Notes: generated by a model not told the origin, from the sequence alone. A stretch of 64,000 bases of DNA from Arthrobacter sp. StoSoilB20 (GCF_019977295.1 NZ_AP024651.1:4216001-4280000), one strand, 5' to 3'; numbered from the stretch's first letter, positions 7,749 to 16,992 are shown. A program made the numbers and translations.

Positions 7749-9370
7749 CGCAACTCCGCCCCTTCCTCTGTTTCCGGGAGTACTCGGTCCGTCGCGTCCC
7801 GCACTGCAATCCGCGCCCGTTCCACAAGATCGGGCGCCGCCGGCCTGTCGGCCAGCACATCAGCGAGTCGACCCACGACGACGGCTGTCCCCTTCCCGAG
7901 CGGCTGCGCGGCTCCCGCTTCCAGCAGCAGATAGGACGCCGTCAATGCCTCGATTGCCAACAGCTTTTCCAGCACCTCCACCGACTTTTCGAGTTGCTGC
8001 AGGGCCAAAGGGGCCAGCGTTGAATGGTCCTCGACGTCGGCAGACAGGGTCGGTGCGCCGAGGGTGGCCGGGGCGGCCAGGAACTTGAGCTCGGCCAACA
8101 GCCCGGCGGCGGAGTACCACAGCAGCCCGGGCAGTTCCTCCTGGGCAAGCCCGGCAGCCGGGGCAGACTCCAGTCCGGCCCCCGGTTCAGACCCCGCAGA
8201 CGGGGCTTGAGTCGATGCTGCCTGCAGGTGCCTGGCCCGGATGGCCCGTTGCGGCGGATACAGCTTGGCGATGCGCCGCTCGCTGGAGACCCCCACGTGT
8301 GCCACCGCGACCCGCAGGCCTTCGAACGCAAGGGCCAGTTGCATCGGCTGGAAGTTCCCGCCGGACACCATGAGCCCGGACTCGACATCAACCAACGGAT
8401 TGTCGCCGCGACCATTCAGCTCTACCTCCAACGCAGCACCCAGCTGCGCCACGAGGGATCGAAAGGCCCCGTGCGTCTGCGGTGCGGCCCGGAAGGACAA
8501 CGCATCCTGCACCGACACCTCGGGACGCACATCTTCCATCCAGCCACCACTGAGCAGGTGGCGCACTGCAGCCGCCGAGTCACCCTGGCCGTTTACCGCC
8601 TTGGCCGCTTGGATGGCCGGCGAAAACGGACTGAGGTTCCCGCCGCCGTCGTACCTGGCGATGGTCTCCAGCGAGAGAGAAAGCGCGACGTCGGCCAGGC
8701 GGGCCAAGTATTGCAACCGCACCAGGGCGAGGGTTCCGACGCCCACGGAGTAGGCGTTGGCGCTGACCAAGGCGAGCGCTTCGCCGGGCGCGAGGACCAG
8801 TGGCTGCAGGCCGGCGTCGGCGAGCGCTTTGGCTCCGGGGATCAAAGTGCCGTCGGCGTCGAAGGCTTGGCCCTCACCAATGGCAACGGCTGCGACGGCG
8901 GCCAGCTGGGTGAGGTCCGAGGAACCCACCGAGCCTTCGCGCGGGATGGCGGGAAGGACTCCACGGTTCAGCATCTCCCCATAGAAAGCGGCTGTTTCCG
9001 GGCGCACGCCGGAACCTCCCCGGCTGAACCCGATGAGCCGGGCCAGGATCACAGCGCGGGCAGCGGGACGGTCCAGATAGGAGCCCACGCCGCTGTTGTG
9101 ATACCTGACGACTTGGATTTGATACGCCAGCAGTGACTTCTCCTCCACAGCGGTATCCCTGCCGGATCCAAGCAAAGTGTTGAGCCCGTAAACCCGCTGT
9201 CCGGAGGCCGCCGCATGCTCCAGAACATCCCGTGAGCGGGTCATCAGAGTCAACGCATCTTGGTTGAGTTTCACGTGGAACGAGGACTCAGCGGCCGTCA
9301 GGGCAACACTCCGCGCGGAAATCGGCGTCATCCCCAGATGAAGGGTGCGGGGCTCAACAGAGGCCATCAA
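7745..9370 (-). CDS. Histidine/phenylalanine ammonia-lyase superfamily protein lacking a canonical MIO triad
   Basis: The 541-residue protein is homologous throughout to aromatic amino acid ammonia-lyases. YGLNT (61-65) matches the catalytic tyrosine loop. In place of the usual GSVGASGDL, residues 146-153 read GSVGSSDL (bases 8912-8935): the Ala-Ser-Gly that self-cyclises to the MIO electrophile is replaced and one residue shorter. The enzyme therefore probably does not work as a standard MIO ammonia-lyase. Ergothionase, a trimethylamine lyase of this superfamily, is as I recall also described as MIO-free. A Gly/Ala/Pro-rich insert lies at about residues 385-412. It overlaps both neighbours by 4 bases. 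Superfamily membership is sure; the reaction is unknown. Confidence 0.8.
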   Translation of the reverse strand: MMASVEPRTLHLGMTPISARSVALTAAESSFHVKLNQDALTLMTRSRDVLEHAAASGQRVYGLNTLLGSGRDTAVEEKSLLAYQIQVVRYHNSGVGSYLDRPAARAVILARLIGFSRGGSGVRPETAAFYGEMLNRGVLPAIPREGSVGSSDLTQLAAVAAVAIGEGQAFDADGTLIPGAKALADAGLQPLVLAPGEALALVSANAYSVGVGTLALVRLQYLARLADVALSLSLETIARYDGGGNLSPFSPAIQAAKAVNGQGDSAAAVRHLLSGGWMEDVRPEVSVQDALSFRAAPQTHGAFRSLVAQLGAALEVELNGRGDNPLVDVESGLMVSGGNFQPMQLALAFEGLRVAVAHVGVSSERRIAKLYPPQRAIRARHLQAASTQAPSAGSEPGAGLESAPAAGLAQEELPGLLWYSAAGLLAELKFLAAPATLGAPTLSADVEDHSTLAPLALQQLEKSVEVLEKLLAIEALTASYLLLEAGAAQPLGKGTAVVVGRLADVLADRPAAPDLVERARIAVRDATDRVLPETEEGAELR

Positions 9371-10695
9371 AAGTCCAGGAGGTTCTGCCGGAACCCACCA
9401 TTGCCGTAACTCTTCCTCAACAGGCCACGACGCCGCAGTTCGGGAGTGAGTTTATCCAGCACGCCATGGACCGTCACCGGATCCACGAAACCGGAAAAGA
9501 GGAACCCGTCGCCGCCCACCTCGGAGCCGGTGGACTCAAGGTAGTCGGCAATCTGGCCCACCGTGCCGATGATCGAATCCCCTGCCCCGCCGCTCCTGGC
9601 CTGCAGGATCTCACGCAACGTGGAACCGGGAGGCGCCGCCTTGGCGAAGTGTTCCAAGGTCCCCTGGTTGCTGTTGGTACTCAGTTCCGGCAGTGGAGCA
9701 TCGAGGTCGAATTGTTTGAAGTCGATCACCGAAAGATACGAAATGGAGTTGAGCTGGCTGTCGATGTCCCGCTGGGTGAGTTCGCGGCGCTGGGCCCGCA
9801 AGTCCTCAGCTTCGGCAGTTGAGCCAACCACTGTGGGCTTAAGGACGAAAAGTACCTTGACGTCGTCGGGATTCCTGCCTGCCTTGGCGGCCTCGGCACG
9901 GATGGAGTCGCGGTAGGCCTTCATACCGTCAACGCCGCGGGCCAAGGCAATGGCTACGTCGGCATGGCCACCTGCGAACGCTTTCCCCCGCGGTGACGCC
10001 CCGGCCTGCACCAACACGGGTTCTTCAGGCAAAGGCGCCGTATTCAGGGGACCGCGTACCTTGAAGAAGTCGCCGTGGTGGTTGATCGGATGCACTTTGC
10101 TGTGGTCCGCGAACACGCCGGCCTCCACATCCTCAACCACAGCGCCAGGTTCCCAACTCCGCCAGAGCCGCCTGACGACGTCGACGAATTCCTCCGCCTT
10201 TTCATACCGGAGGTCGTGTTCTATCTGCTGGTCCAGCCCGTAGTTCTGCGCGGCGAGGTCGCTGCCGGACGTCACCACGTTCCAGCCCAGCTGCCCTTCC
10301 GAGAAGTGTTGCAGCGTGGCCAGGAGCCGGGCAGCTGTGAAGGGCGGATAAAAGGACGCGCTGACCGTCGGGACGATCCCCAGGTGCTCGGTGGCGGACA
10401 GAAGATACGGGACCAGCGCCAGGGGATCATGCTTGGGCGCGAAGGAGGCATGAGCCAGGGAGACCTCCGCCGATCCGCCGTACGTGTCCGGCACGGTGAG
10501 GGAATCCTCAATGATGAAGAGGTCCAAACCGGATTGTTCGAACGCCCGGACGGCCTCTTGGTACAGGGCGGGTTTCTTCCAGTCGTAGCCCAGGCCGTAG
10601 CCCGGCGTCCCCCACCCTTGGACACCGAATCCGTGGCCTACAAACCATCCAAAGTGCAGCATGGGCTTGAGTGTAGAACTGCTCTGTCCGTTCAC
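9367..10695 (-). CDS. LLM-class FMN-dependent monooxygenase (NtaA/SnaA/DszA type)
   Basis: The 442-residue protein has the TIM-barrel features of NtaA/SoxA/DszA monooxygenases. These include WGTPGYGLGYDWKKP near the N-terminus, an acidic FIIEDSL strand, SEGQLGWNVVTS in the centre and VLVQAGASPRGKAFA after it. Members use FMNH2 from a partner reductase and O2 to oxidise aminopolycarboxylates, sulfones or other C-S/C-N substrates. No flavin reductase is encoded nearby. It is first in an operon with the lyase-like and cysteine-synthase-like genes (4-base overlaps), which fits oxidative opening of a sulfur- or nitrogen-containing molecule. The substrate is unknown. Confidence 0.85.
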   Translation of the reverse strand: MNGQSSSTLKPMLHFGWFVGHGFGVQGWGTPGYGLGYDWKKPALYQEAVRAFEQSGLDLFIIEDSLTVPDTYGGSAEVSLAHASFAPKHDPLALVPYLLSATEHLGIVPTVSASFYPPFTAARLLATLQHFSEGQLGWNVVTSGSDLAAQNYGLDQQIEHDLRYEKAEEFVDVVRRLWRSWEPGAVVEDVEAGVFADHSKVHPINHHGDFFKVRGPLNTAPLPEEPVLVQAGASPRGKAFAGGHADVAIALARGVDGMKAYRDSIRAEAAKAGRNPDDVKVLFVLKPTVVGSTAEAEDLRAQRRELTQRDIDSQLNSISYLSVIDFKQFDLDAPLPELSTNSNQGTLEHFAKAAPPGSTLREILQARSGGAGDSIIGTVGQIADYLESTGSEVGGDGFLFSGFVDPVTVHGVLDKLTPELRRRGLLRKSYGNGGFRQNLLDF

Positions 10696-10748
10696 CGCGA
10701 CCTGATTTCATGCGAAGTTACAGGGGGTCGTACTGGGTCAATTATGCT

Positions 10749-10779
10749 CCCGGGACGTCACATTTGGTGAGGTCCCGGG
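10749..10779. promoter_or_regulatory. Hairpin in the leader of the monooxygenase operon
   Basis: CCCGGGAC and GTCCCGGG form a perfect 8-bp stem around a 15-base loop, about 55 bases upstream of the monooxygenase start and about 80 bases before the oppositely oriented SAM riboswitch. It could be an operator or an RNA leader structure; nothing distinguishes the two. Confidence 0.4.
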
Positions 10780-10859
10780 CGGCCTCCGATTACGCAACAT
10801 GACGACCGGAGAACAGCACGCAAGTGCGGCCCAAGGCCGGTCGATGTTACGTTTTTCTT

Positions 10860-10938
10860 GAGTAATGAGTACCAGCGCAAAGCCCTGACTTGCTGGTCGG
10901 CAACCCTCTCTCCGGCGGGGTGCCTCAGGTGACTACTC
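10860..10938 (+). ncRNA. SAM riboswitch (SAM-IV / SAM-I-like)
   Basis: The sequence matches the actinobacterial SAM-binding leader. The closing stem GAGTA/TACTC brackets ATGAGTACCAGCGCAAAGC, CTTGCTGGTCGGCAACCCTC and a GGGGTGCC segment before CAGGTGA. This is the S-adenosylmethionine-sensing core of the SAM-I/SAM-IV group; choosing between these classes needs a covariance model. It lies 48 bases before the DUF1737 gene and should lower expression of the DUF1737-rhodanese-metZ operon when SAM is plentiful. Confidence 0.88.
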
Positions 10939-10986
10939 GGCGTATCGACAAATTCGAACTGCAAGCGTGACTGAGGAGCACCAGCA

Positions 10987-11253
10987 ATGCCTGAACCCAC
11001 TGAAGAAAAACTGTCCTACCGCCTGATTACAGGCCCGGACAACCGTGAATTTTGTGAGCGTATCCATAGCGCACTCGCCGAGGGCTATGTGCTCCATGGC
11101 AGCCCGGCAGCAACGTTCAACGGCACCACCGTCATTGTTGCCCAAGCAATTGTCCTTCCCGCCGCGATCGCCAACGCTGACGCGGCCGTAGCCAACGCAG
11201 TGGACCAGCTTGAGAACTACGACGACGAAGAAGCATTCGAGGGCCACGCATGA
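10987..11253 (+). CDS. DUF1737 family small protein
   Basis: The 88-residue protein carries the conserved YRLITGPDNREFCERI opening, then LAEGYVLHGSPAATFNG and VIVAQAIVLP, as in DUF1737 proteins. The family is small, soluble and of unknown function. It is the first gene behind the SAM riboswitch and its stop overlaps the rhodanese start by 4 bases (ATGA at 11250-11253), so it belongs to the methionine/sulfur operon. GAGGAGCACCAGC supplies the ribosome site. A role in sulfur handling is inferred from position only. Confidence 0.85.
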   Translation: MPEPTEEKLSYRLITGPDNREFCERIHSALAEGYVLHGSPAATFNGTTVIVAQAIVLPAAIANADAAVANAVDQLENYDDEEAFEGHA

Positions 11254-11660
11254 GCTACGCAGGTGACCTGACCCCACAGGACGCGTGGGCCAAGCTTGAA
11301 CAAGGCGCGATCCTGGTGGATGTCCGCACCGAGGGCGAATGGGCCCACATCGGCATCCCGGACACCAAAGCCACGGAGAACGATCCCCTCTTCATCCAGT
11401 GGAACCTCGCCGGCGGCATCCCCAACTCCCGCTTCATCGAGGACCTGCAGCAGCAGGCACCCGAGGACGAAGCCGTGGAGCTCGTCTTCATCTGCCGCTC
11501 CGGCCAGCGCTCCATCTCCGCCGCGATCGCCGCGACGCAAGCCGGCTTCACTGCCTACAACGTCCTTGAAGGCTTTGAAGGCGAACCGGACCGCTACGGC
11601 GAGCGCACCGTAAACGGCTGGAAAAACCGCGGCCTGCCGACGAACCTGGGGACCGAGTAA
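11250..11660 (+). CDS. Rhodanese-like sulfurtransferase
   Basis: The 136-residue single-domain rhodanese has the opening ILVDVRTEGEW (21-31) and the active-site loop CRSGQRS with catalytic C82. Such enzymes carry a persulfide on the cysteine and pass sulfane sulfur to an acceptor. It lies between the DUF1737 gene (4-base overlap) and metZ, whose GTG follows the stop codon directly. It may therefore supply or detoxify sulfide/persulfide for the sulfhydrylation step of methionine synthesis; that link is inferred from the operon. Confidence 0.9.
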   Translation: MSYAGDLTPQDAWAKLEQGAILVDVRTEGEWAHIGIPDTKATENDPLFIQWNLAGGIPNSRFIEDLQQQAPEDEAVELVFICRSGQRSISAAIAATQAGFTAYNVLEGFEGEPDRYGERTVNGWKNRGLPTNLGTE

Positions 11661-12869
11661 GTGACATTCAATCCCGACGCCGCCGGCTGGAGCCCTGACA
11701 CCCAGGCCGTTCGCGGTGGTCTTGACCGCACCAATTTCCAGGAAACGTCCGAGCCGGTTTTCCTGAACTCCGGCTTTGTTTATGAGTCAGCCGCTGCGGC
11801 CGAACGTGCCTTCACCGGCGAGGACGAACGCTTCGTTTACTCCCGCTACGGCAACCCGTCCGTGGCCACCTTCCAGGAGCGGCTGCGGCTGCTCGAAGGA
11901 ACCGAGGCATGCTTTGCGACGGCGTCCGGCATGTCCGCGGTGTTCACCGCCCTGGGTGCCTTGCTGGCTGCCGGCGACCGCGTGGTGGCCGCCCGGTCCT
12001 TGTTCGGTTCCTGCTTTGTGATCCTCAATGAGATCCTGCCCCGTTGGGGCGTGGAGACGGTATTCGTGGATGGCCCGGATCTGGACCAATGGCGTGAAGC
12101 CCTCTCGGAGCCGACCACCGCCGTCTTCTTCGAGTCACCGTCCAACCCCATGCAGGAAATCGTGGACATCGCGGCCGTCAGCGAACTGGCGCATGCCGCC
12201 GGGGCGACCGTCGTCGTCGACAACGTCTTCGCCACTCCCCTGCTGCAGCGCTGCGGTGAGCTGGGCGCGGACGTGATTGTGTACTCAGGCACCAAGCACA
12301 TCGACGGCCAGGGCCGTGTTCTGGGCGGCGCGATCCTGGGGACCAAGGAGTTCATCGACGGCCCGGTCAAGCAGCTCATGCGGCACACCGGCCCGTCGCT
12401 GTCGGCGTTCAATGCCTGGGTGCTGACCAAGGGTTTGGAGACCATCGGCCTGCGGGTAAACCACAGCTCGGCATCGGCTTTGAAGATCGCAGAGTGGCTT
12501 GAGCAGCAACCCGCCATCAGCTGGGTCAAATACCCGCTGCTGAAGTCCCACCCGCAGTACGAGCTGGCCGCGAAACAGATGAAGGCCGGCGGTACGGTGC
12601 TGACGTTCGAGTTGTCGCCTTCGGCCGGACGCTCAGCCAAGGAGGCTGCGTTCGCCTTGCTCGATGGGCTGCGCGTGGTGGACATTTCCAACAACCTCGG
12701 TGACTCCAAGTCACTCATCACCCACCCGGCCACCACCACCCACCGGGCCATGGGACCGGAGGGCCGGGCCGCGATCGGCCTCAGCGACGGCGTGGTCCGT
12801 TTGTCGGTGGGCCTGGAAGACGTGGACGACCTCATCCTGGACCTGGAGAAGGCCCTCAAGCAGGTCTGA
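11661..12869 (+). CDS. metZ: O-succinylhomoserine sulfhydrylase
   Basis: The 402-residue protein is a Cys/Met-metabolism PLP enzyme. YSRYGNPS binds cofactor from the neighbouring subunit, VVVDN contains D187, and VYSGTKHIDGQGR places the PLP lysine at K212. MetZ condenses O-succinyl- (or O-acetyl-) homoserine with sulfide to homocysteine. The GTG start at 11661 abuts the rhodanese stop codon. The SAM riboswitch at 10860 gives end-product control of this step. Cystathionine gamma-synthase is the nearest alternative, but the rhodanese partner favours direct sulfhydrylation. Confidence 0.9.
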   Translation: MTFNPDAAGWSPDTQAVRGGLDRTNFQETSEPVFLNSGFVYESAAAAERAFTGEDERFVYSRYGNPSVATFQERLRLLEGTEACFATASGMSAVFTALGALLAAGDRVVAARSLFGSCFVILNEILPRWGVETVFVDGPDLDQWREALSEPTTAVFFESPSNPMQEIVDIAAVSELAHAAGATVVVDNVFATPLLQRCGELGADVIVYSGTKHIDGQGRVLGGAILGTKEFIDGPVKQLMRHTGPSLSAFNAWVLTKGLETIGLRVNHSSASALKIAEWLEQQPAISWVKYPLLKSHPQYELAAKQMKAGGTVLTFELSPSAGRSAKEAAFALLDGLRVVDISNNLGDSKSLITHPATTTHRAMGPEGRAAIGLSDGVVRLSVGLEDVDDLILDLEKALKQV

Positions 12870-12894
12870 TCTTGCAGCCGGGGAAGCATCCTTC

Positions 12895-12932
12895 CCACCG
12901 TGCCGGAGCAGTCAATGCTGCCGGCACGGTGG
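12895..12932. terminator. Strong hairpin between metZ and the convergent ligase gene
   Basis: CCACCGTGCCGG pairs perfectly with CCGGCACGGTGG, and AGCA/TGCT extends the stem around a 5-base loop with one bulged G. It lies between two convergent genes and can serve as a bidirectional terminator, though there is no T-tract. Confidence 0.75.
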
Positions 12933-12966
12933 CGAAGTCCACGGAAGACCGGGGAAGCCTGCGGAC

Positions 12967-14163
12967 CTAGGGCCGCCTGACCCTGGCCAGCGTCGGCGCG
13001 GGCTCCTTGTGCGCGTCGGCAGAGGTTCCGCGGACCGTCACCTTCGCTGCATGCCCGACGACGGCGGCCAAGGCTTCCGCGGTAGGCGGACTACCCGCCT
13101 GGCTCTGACCGCCGTGCCTCCTGTTGGTAAAGCGCACCGCCGCTTCCCGCTGCTCGTGGGCGCCATTGCCCCGATCCAGCAACTCCTGGATGCCGGCCTT
13201 GACCAGTTCCAATTCGCCCTGGTCATCCAGGACCGGGCTCACATAATCCACCAACGCCCACACCACTTCCGCTGCCGGACGTGGCCGGAAATCACCGAAA
13301 TCCAGAAGATCTCCGCGCAGCCCGGCATTGCTGGCCTGCCAACTTGCCATCCGCAGGAGTGCCGTGGGCACCGGGGTGGGCTCAACGCCGTCGAGCATTT
13401 CCAGGGAAGCCGTCTCCACCAAAGCCCGCACCAGCACCGCAATCAAGGCCGCGTCCTCGGCGCGGAGGCAGACGTCGGCTACCCGGACCTCCACGGTGGG
13501 ATGGTTGCGGGAGATGCGGGCATCGAAGTAGATCATGCCTTCATCCAGGATCACGCCCGTATCCAGCAGCCGCTTCACAAGGCGTCGATACGCGGTAAGG
13601 GAGCCGAAAAGAGCGGAGGGTCCTGAGGTGGGCCAACGGTTCCAGGCCTGCGTGCGGTAGCTGTCGAACCCCGTGGGGAGTCCCCGCCAGTAGGGCGAGT
13701 TGGCGGAGAGCGCCGTGAGCACCGCGAGTTTGTCGCGGATGTGGTCCAGTATCACCACGCCCTCCTCCGGCGACTCCACGGAGGTATGGACGTGGAATCC
13801 GCACGTCAATTGCTCAGTGGCGGTAATACCAAAGCGGTCCAGCATGGCGGCATACCGGGGATCCGGGGTGGTGTGGGTGTTCGAATCCAGTGGAGAGGTA
13901 GCGATCGCAGCAACCTGTGCGCCGTGCCGGCGGGCCGCCTCATTGGCCATGACCCTGCCACGGCGGATCTGGTGCCGGAGTTCGGCGTAGCTGTGGCAGG
14001 GCCGGGTTTGGGTCTCGATCTGCTCGAGCTTGAGCTCGGGACTGAGCCCGGTAGCAGTGGCAGGCTGGTCGTAGGTGGCCAGCAGCGCATCGGCCAAGGC
14101 CAAGGGTTCGCCCGTCACAGGATGGACGATGAGCAGCTCTTCCTCAACCCCGAACGTCCGCAT
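12967..14163 (-). CDS. Carboxylate-amine ligase of the YbdK / glutamate-cysteine ligase 2 family
   Basis: The 398-residue protein begins [15 protein letters not shown], the E-E-E metal/ATP-binding opening of the GCS2 family. It continues with [11 protein letters not shown] and the conserved [14 protein letters not shown] stretch. The family makes gamma-glutamyl peptides, and some members ligate glutamate to cysteine weakly. Actinobacteria usually make mycothiol, so this is better named a glutamate-cysteine-ligase-like enzyme than a dedicated glutathione enzyme. It is monocistronic, convergent with metZ, and 46 bases downstream of the MurA-like gene on the same strand. Confidence 0.85.
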   Translation of the reverse strand: MRTFGVEEELLIVHPVTGEPLALADALLATYDQPATATGLSPELKLEQIETQTRPCHSYAELRHQIRRGRVMANEAARRHGAQVAAIATSPLDSNTHTTPDPRYAAMLDRFGITATEQLTCGFHVHTSVESPEEGVVILDHIRDKLAVLTALSANSPYWRGLPTGFDSYRTQAWNRWPTSGPSALFGSLTAYRRLVKRLLDTGVILDEGMIYFDARISRNHPTVEVRVADVCLRAEDAALIAVLVRALVETASLEMLDGVEPTPVPTALLRMASWQASNAGLRGDLLDFGDFRPRPAAEVVWALVDYVSPVLDDQGELELVKAGIQELLDRGNGAHEQREAAVRFTNRRHGGQSQAGSPPTAEALAAVVGHAAKVTVRGTSADAHKEPAPTLARVRRP

Positions 14164-14209
14164 GCTCCATTCTGCGTCAGGCGGCCTGCGGAGGACAGTG
14201 GCGTGGAGC

Positions 14210-15733
14210 CTAGTCCTGGAAGTACTCGACTTTGGCGCCGATGGTGTTCAACCGCTCTGCCAGATCCTCGTAGCCGCGCTCGATCACGTAGATGTTGCGG
14301 AGCTCGGACGTGCCACGGGCAGCAAGCATTGCCAGGAGCAAGCACGCGGCAGGACGCAGGGCCGGCGGGCAGCCGATCTCCGCGGCACGCCACTTGGTGG
14401 GTCCATTGACGTAGATCCGGTGCGGGTCAAGCAACTGCACCTGGGCGCCCAGCTTATTGAGCTCCGTCAGGTAGATCGCACGGTTTTCGTAGACCCAGTC
14501 GTGGATCATGGTCTGGCCTTCGGCGTTGCCTGCGATGACTGCGAAGAACGGCAGGTTGTCGATGTTCAAGCCGGGGAACGGCATGGGGTGGATCTTGTCC
14601 TGGGGAGCGCGGAGCTCGGATGGCTTGGTAGTTACGTCCACCAGGCGGGTCCGGCCGTTGCGCGCCATGTACTCCCCGGAGATTTCGAGGTTCTGGCCCA
14701 TCTGCTCCAAGGTGGCGAGCTCGATTTCCATGAACTCGATGGGGACACGGCGGATGGTGACCTCGGAGTTGGTGACAATCCCGGCGGTGATCAGGCTCAT
14801 TGCCTCGATGGGGTCTTCGGAGGGGAAGTACTCGATTTCCACATCGATGGCGGAACGGCCGGTGATCTTCAGCGTGGTGGTTCCCACGCCCTGGATCTCC
14901 ACGCCGAGTCCCTGCAAGTAGAAGCAGAGGTCCTGGACCATGTAGTTGGGGCTCGCGTTCCGGATGACCGTGGTGCCCTCGCGGTGTGCGGCGGCCATGA
15001 TGGCGTTCTCGGTCACGGTGTCGCCACGTTCGGTGAGGACGAAGGAACGGTCGTGTCCATCAGCGGGCGGCGCAGTCACGGAATAGAACCCGGACTTCGC
15101 TTCGACGTCGAGCCCGAACTGGCGCAGCGCCTGCATGTGCGGCTCCACTGTGCGGGTTCCGAGGTCGCAGCCACCGGCGTAGGGGAGCAGGTATTCGCTG
15201 GTCTCGTCCAAGAGCGGACCAAGCAGCATGATGACGCTGCGGGTACGGCGGGCGGCGTCCACATCCATGGAACCCAGGTCCAGGACGTCGGGCCTGCGGA
15301 TGCGGAGGTCGCTTCCGTTGAGCCACGTGCATTCGACGCCGATGGACGTCAGGACTTCAACAATCCTGTTGACTTCCTCGATCCGGGCCAACCGGCGCAA
15401 CGTGGTGGTGCCGCGGTTGATCAGGCTGGCGCACAGAAGGGCCACGCCTGCATTCTTGCTGCTGTTGACATCCACTTCTCCGGAAAGGGTCCTGCCGCCC
15501 TCAACCCGGAGGTGGGTCATCTGGGGCTTGCCCACTTTGACGATTGATCGGCCGAAGATGGCCTCGAGCCGCTCGATCATCCGAAGGCTGAGATTCTGTT
15601 TGCCTTGCTCCATCCGGGCGATTGCGCTCTGGCTGGTTCCAAGCTCGGTAGCCAACTGCCCCTGCGTCCACCCTTTTTCGCCGCGGGCGTTACGGAGCAG
15701 AAGGCCTACGTGTTCAGCGGTAGGTTGCGTCAT
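14210..15733 (-). CDS. MurA-like UDP-GlcNAc carboxyvinyltransferase fused to an XRE DNA-binding domain
   Basis: The 507-residue protein starts with an XRE-type helix-turn-helix (about 8-62, including [20 protein letters not shown]). A full EPSP/MurA fold follows from about residue 72. The MurA lysine-asparagine pair is K93-N94. The active-site loop reads [13 protein letters not shown], with Cys189 equivalent to the fosfomycin-target cysteine, but the usual R-P-V-D after it is R-T-V-E. MurA transfers enolpyruvate to UDP-GlcNAc in the first step of peptidoglycan synthesis. A DNA-binding fusion suggests an autoregulated or moonlighting paralogue; a housekeeping murA probably lies elsewhere. The ATG at 15733 was preferred over a TTG at 15739. 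Confidence 0.85.
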   Translation of the reverse strand: MTQPTAEHVGLLLRNARGEKGWTQGQLATELGTSQSAIARMEQGKQNLSLRMIERLEAIFGRSIVKVGKPQMTHLRVEGGRTLSGEVDVNSSKNAGVALLCASLINRGTTTLRRLARIEEVNRIVEVLTSIGVECTWLNGSDLRIRRPDVLDLGSMDVDAARRTRSVIMLLGPLLDETSEYLLPYAGGCDLGTRTVEPHMQALRQFGLDVEAKSGFYSVTAPPADGHDRSFVLTERGDTVTENAIMAAAHREGTTVIRNASPNYMVQDLCFYLQGLGVEIQGVGTTTLKITGRSAIDVEIEYFPSEDPIEAMSLITAGIVTNSEVTIRRVPIEFMEIELATLEQMGQNLEISGEYMARNGRTRLVDVTTKPSELRAPQDKIHPMPFPGLNIDNLPFFAVIAGNAEGQTMIHDWVYENRAIYLTELNKLGAQVQLLDPHRIYVNGPTKWRAAEIGCPPALRPAACLLLAMLAARGTSELRNIYVIERGYEDLAERLNTIGAKVEYFQD

Positions 15734-15942
15734 ATCCAAGAAATATCACAGGTGAGCTAGAACTGGAGCATAAAACGCCGTTTGAGCGGCAAACGTCACA
15801 CCGTACCCGGATTGTGAGATAAAGGCTCGACGGCGGCCGCTCACTTCCGGCTAACGCTTTCCACCCGTTATGGCTGGGCAGAGGTCCCCATTGCGATTCG
15901 CGCGACAATACCAAAGCATGGAGGCAAAGCTCAGGGGGAAAC

Positions 15943-16992
15943 ATGCCTTTCTACGGCGCCGACGTCGACCAACTCAAAGCACTCTCAAAGGCCCTGTCCA
16001 ACGGTGCCACACTGTTGACCAGCCGGGCCAGGGAGCTCGACTCGTTGATCGGGCAGGGAATGACCGGCCATGGCGGCGGGTGGCAGGGCCAGGACGCCAA
16101 GCGTTTTGCCGCGGATTGGCAAGGCCGGCTGAGGCCGCTGCTGGAACGGACAACGCGTGGACTGGAGGAAGCGTCACGGTCCGTCCTGACCAACGCGGAC
16201 CAGCAATCCTCCGCTTCCACTGAAGGCGCTGGCAGCAACGGTTCGGGGAGCGGTTCAGGGAGCGCCGGGGACGCCGGCAGCTCCGGGGGCGCCGGCGATT
16301 CCGGGTCCGCCGACAGCACCGGTTCCGACAGCAACGGCAGTTCCGGGGGTGACGCCAGCACCAAGACCGCGTCCAACCAGGACCAGCCCACACCGCAGGA
16401 AATCCTGGACAAGTACCAGGTCAGCGATGCCAAGGTCACCAAGTGGCCCGGGGACTGGGATCCCCTGCGCTTCATTGTCGACCAAAGGGAAGTCACCGAG
16501 AAGGAAGCTGAGCTCCTCAACGGCTTGGGCCCTTTTGAGATGAACGCCTTCAAGGACATCCACGATGACGCGTTCAGCACCGCTGATGACCGCTTTCCCA
16601 GTGCAGACCGCAACGATGACCAGAATGACGCCTTCCGCCACGCCTATTGGAACGCCCTCATGGTCAAGGAGTTCGGCGCCGACTGGGCGGAGGATTACGC
16701 GACGGCCCACGAGCAGCTCCCTGGAAACCCTGCGCCCCGTGAAGCCATGGATCTGTACAACAATGAGGTGGGCCGCAATGTGGCCATCGCCAACCCGGAT
16801 GCCAGTGCTGAGGAGCTTGCGGATTTGATTGAGGAAGCCGTGAACAACGGCGACACCGTGGTGGTGGGACAGGACCTGCTGCCCCACCCGTCCAACGAGG
16901 TCCCCATGGACCAGACCGGCGATGCCAACAATGCCGAACCCGCCCCGGGCGAGGATCCGGAGTTCAACGACGAGTCCCGGACCACCTCGTGA
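15943..16992 (+). CDS. WXG100-like protein with C-terminal DUF6973-like domain (putative secreted effector)
   Basis: The 349-residue protein has three parts. Residues 1-87 are helical and carry W-Q-G (47-49) between helices, like WXG100/ESX proteins exported by type VII secretion. Residues 88-145 are a Gly/Ser/Asp-rich linker. The C-terminal domain contains RNDDQNDAFRHAYWNAL (223-239) and MDLYNNEVGRNVA (269-281), resembling DUF6973 domains. This architecture fits a polymorphic toxin, but no enzymatic activity is proven and no type VII genes are visible here. GGGGGAAAC precedes the ATG at 15943. The stop overlaps the next lipoprotein gene by 4 bases. Confidence 0.75.
   Translation: MPFYGADVDQLKALSKALSNGATLLTSRARELDSLIGQGMTGHGGGWQGQDAKRFAADWQGRLRPLLERTTRGLEEASRSVLTNADQQSSASTEGAGSNGSGSGSGSAGDAGSSGGAGDSGSADSTGSDSNGSSGGDASTKTASNQDQPTPQEILDKYQVSDAKVTKWPGDWDPLRFIVDQREVTEKEAELLNGLGPFEMNAFKDIHDDAFSTADDRFPSADRNDDQNDAFRHAYWNALMVKEFGADWAEDYATAHEQLPGNPAPREAMDLYNNEVGRNVAIANPDASAEELADLIEEAVNNGDTVVVGQDLLPHPSNEVPMDQTGDANNAEPAPGEDPEFNDESRTTS

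Noticed and set aside
8024-9136. Plus-strand frame of 370 codons
   Set aside because: Shadow of the lyase-like gene, with no conserved motif.
10860-11277. Minus-strand frames across the riboswitch (10758-11000, 10933-11277)
   Set aside because: They cover the SAM riboswitch and DUF1737 gene and have no domain or ribosome site.
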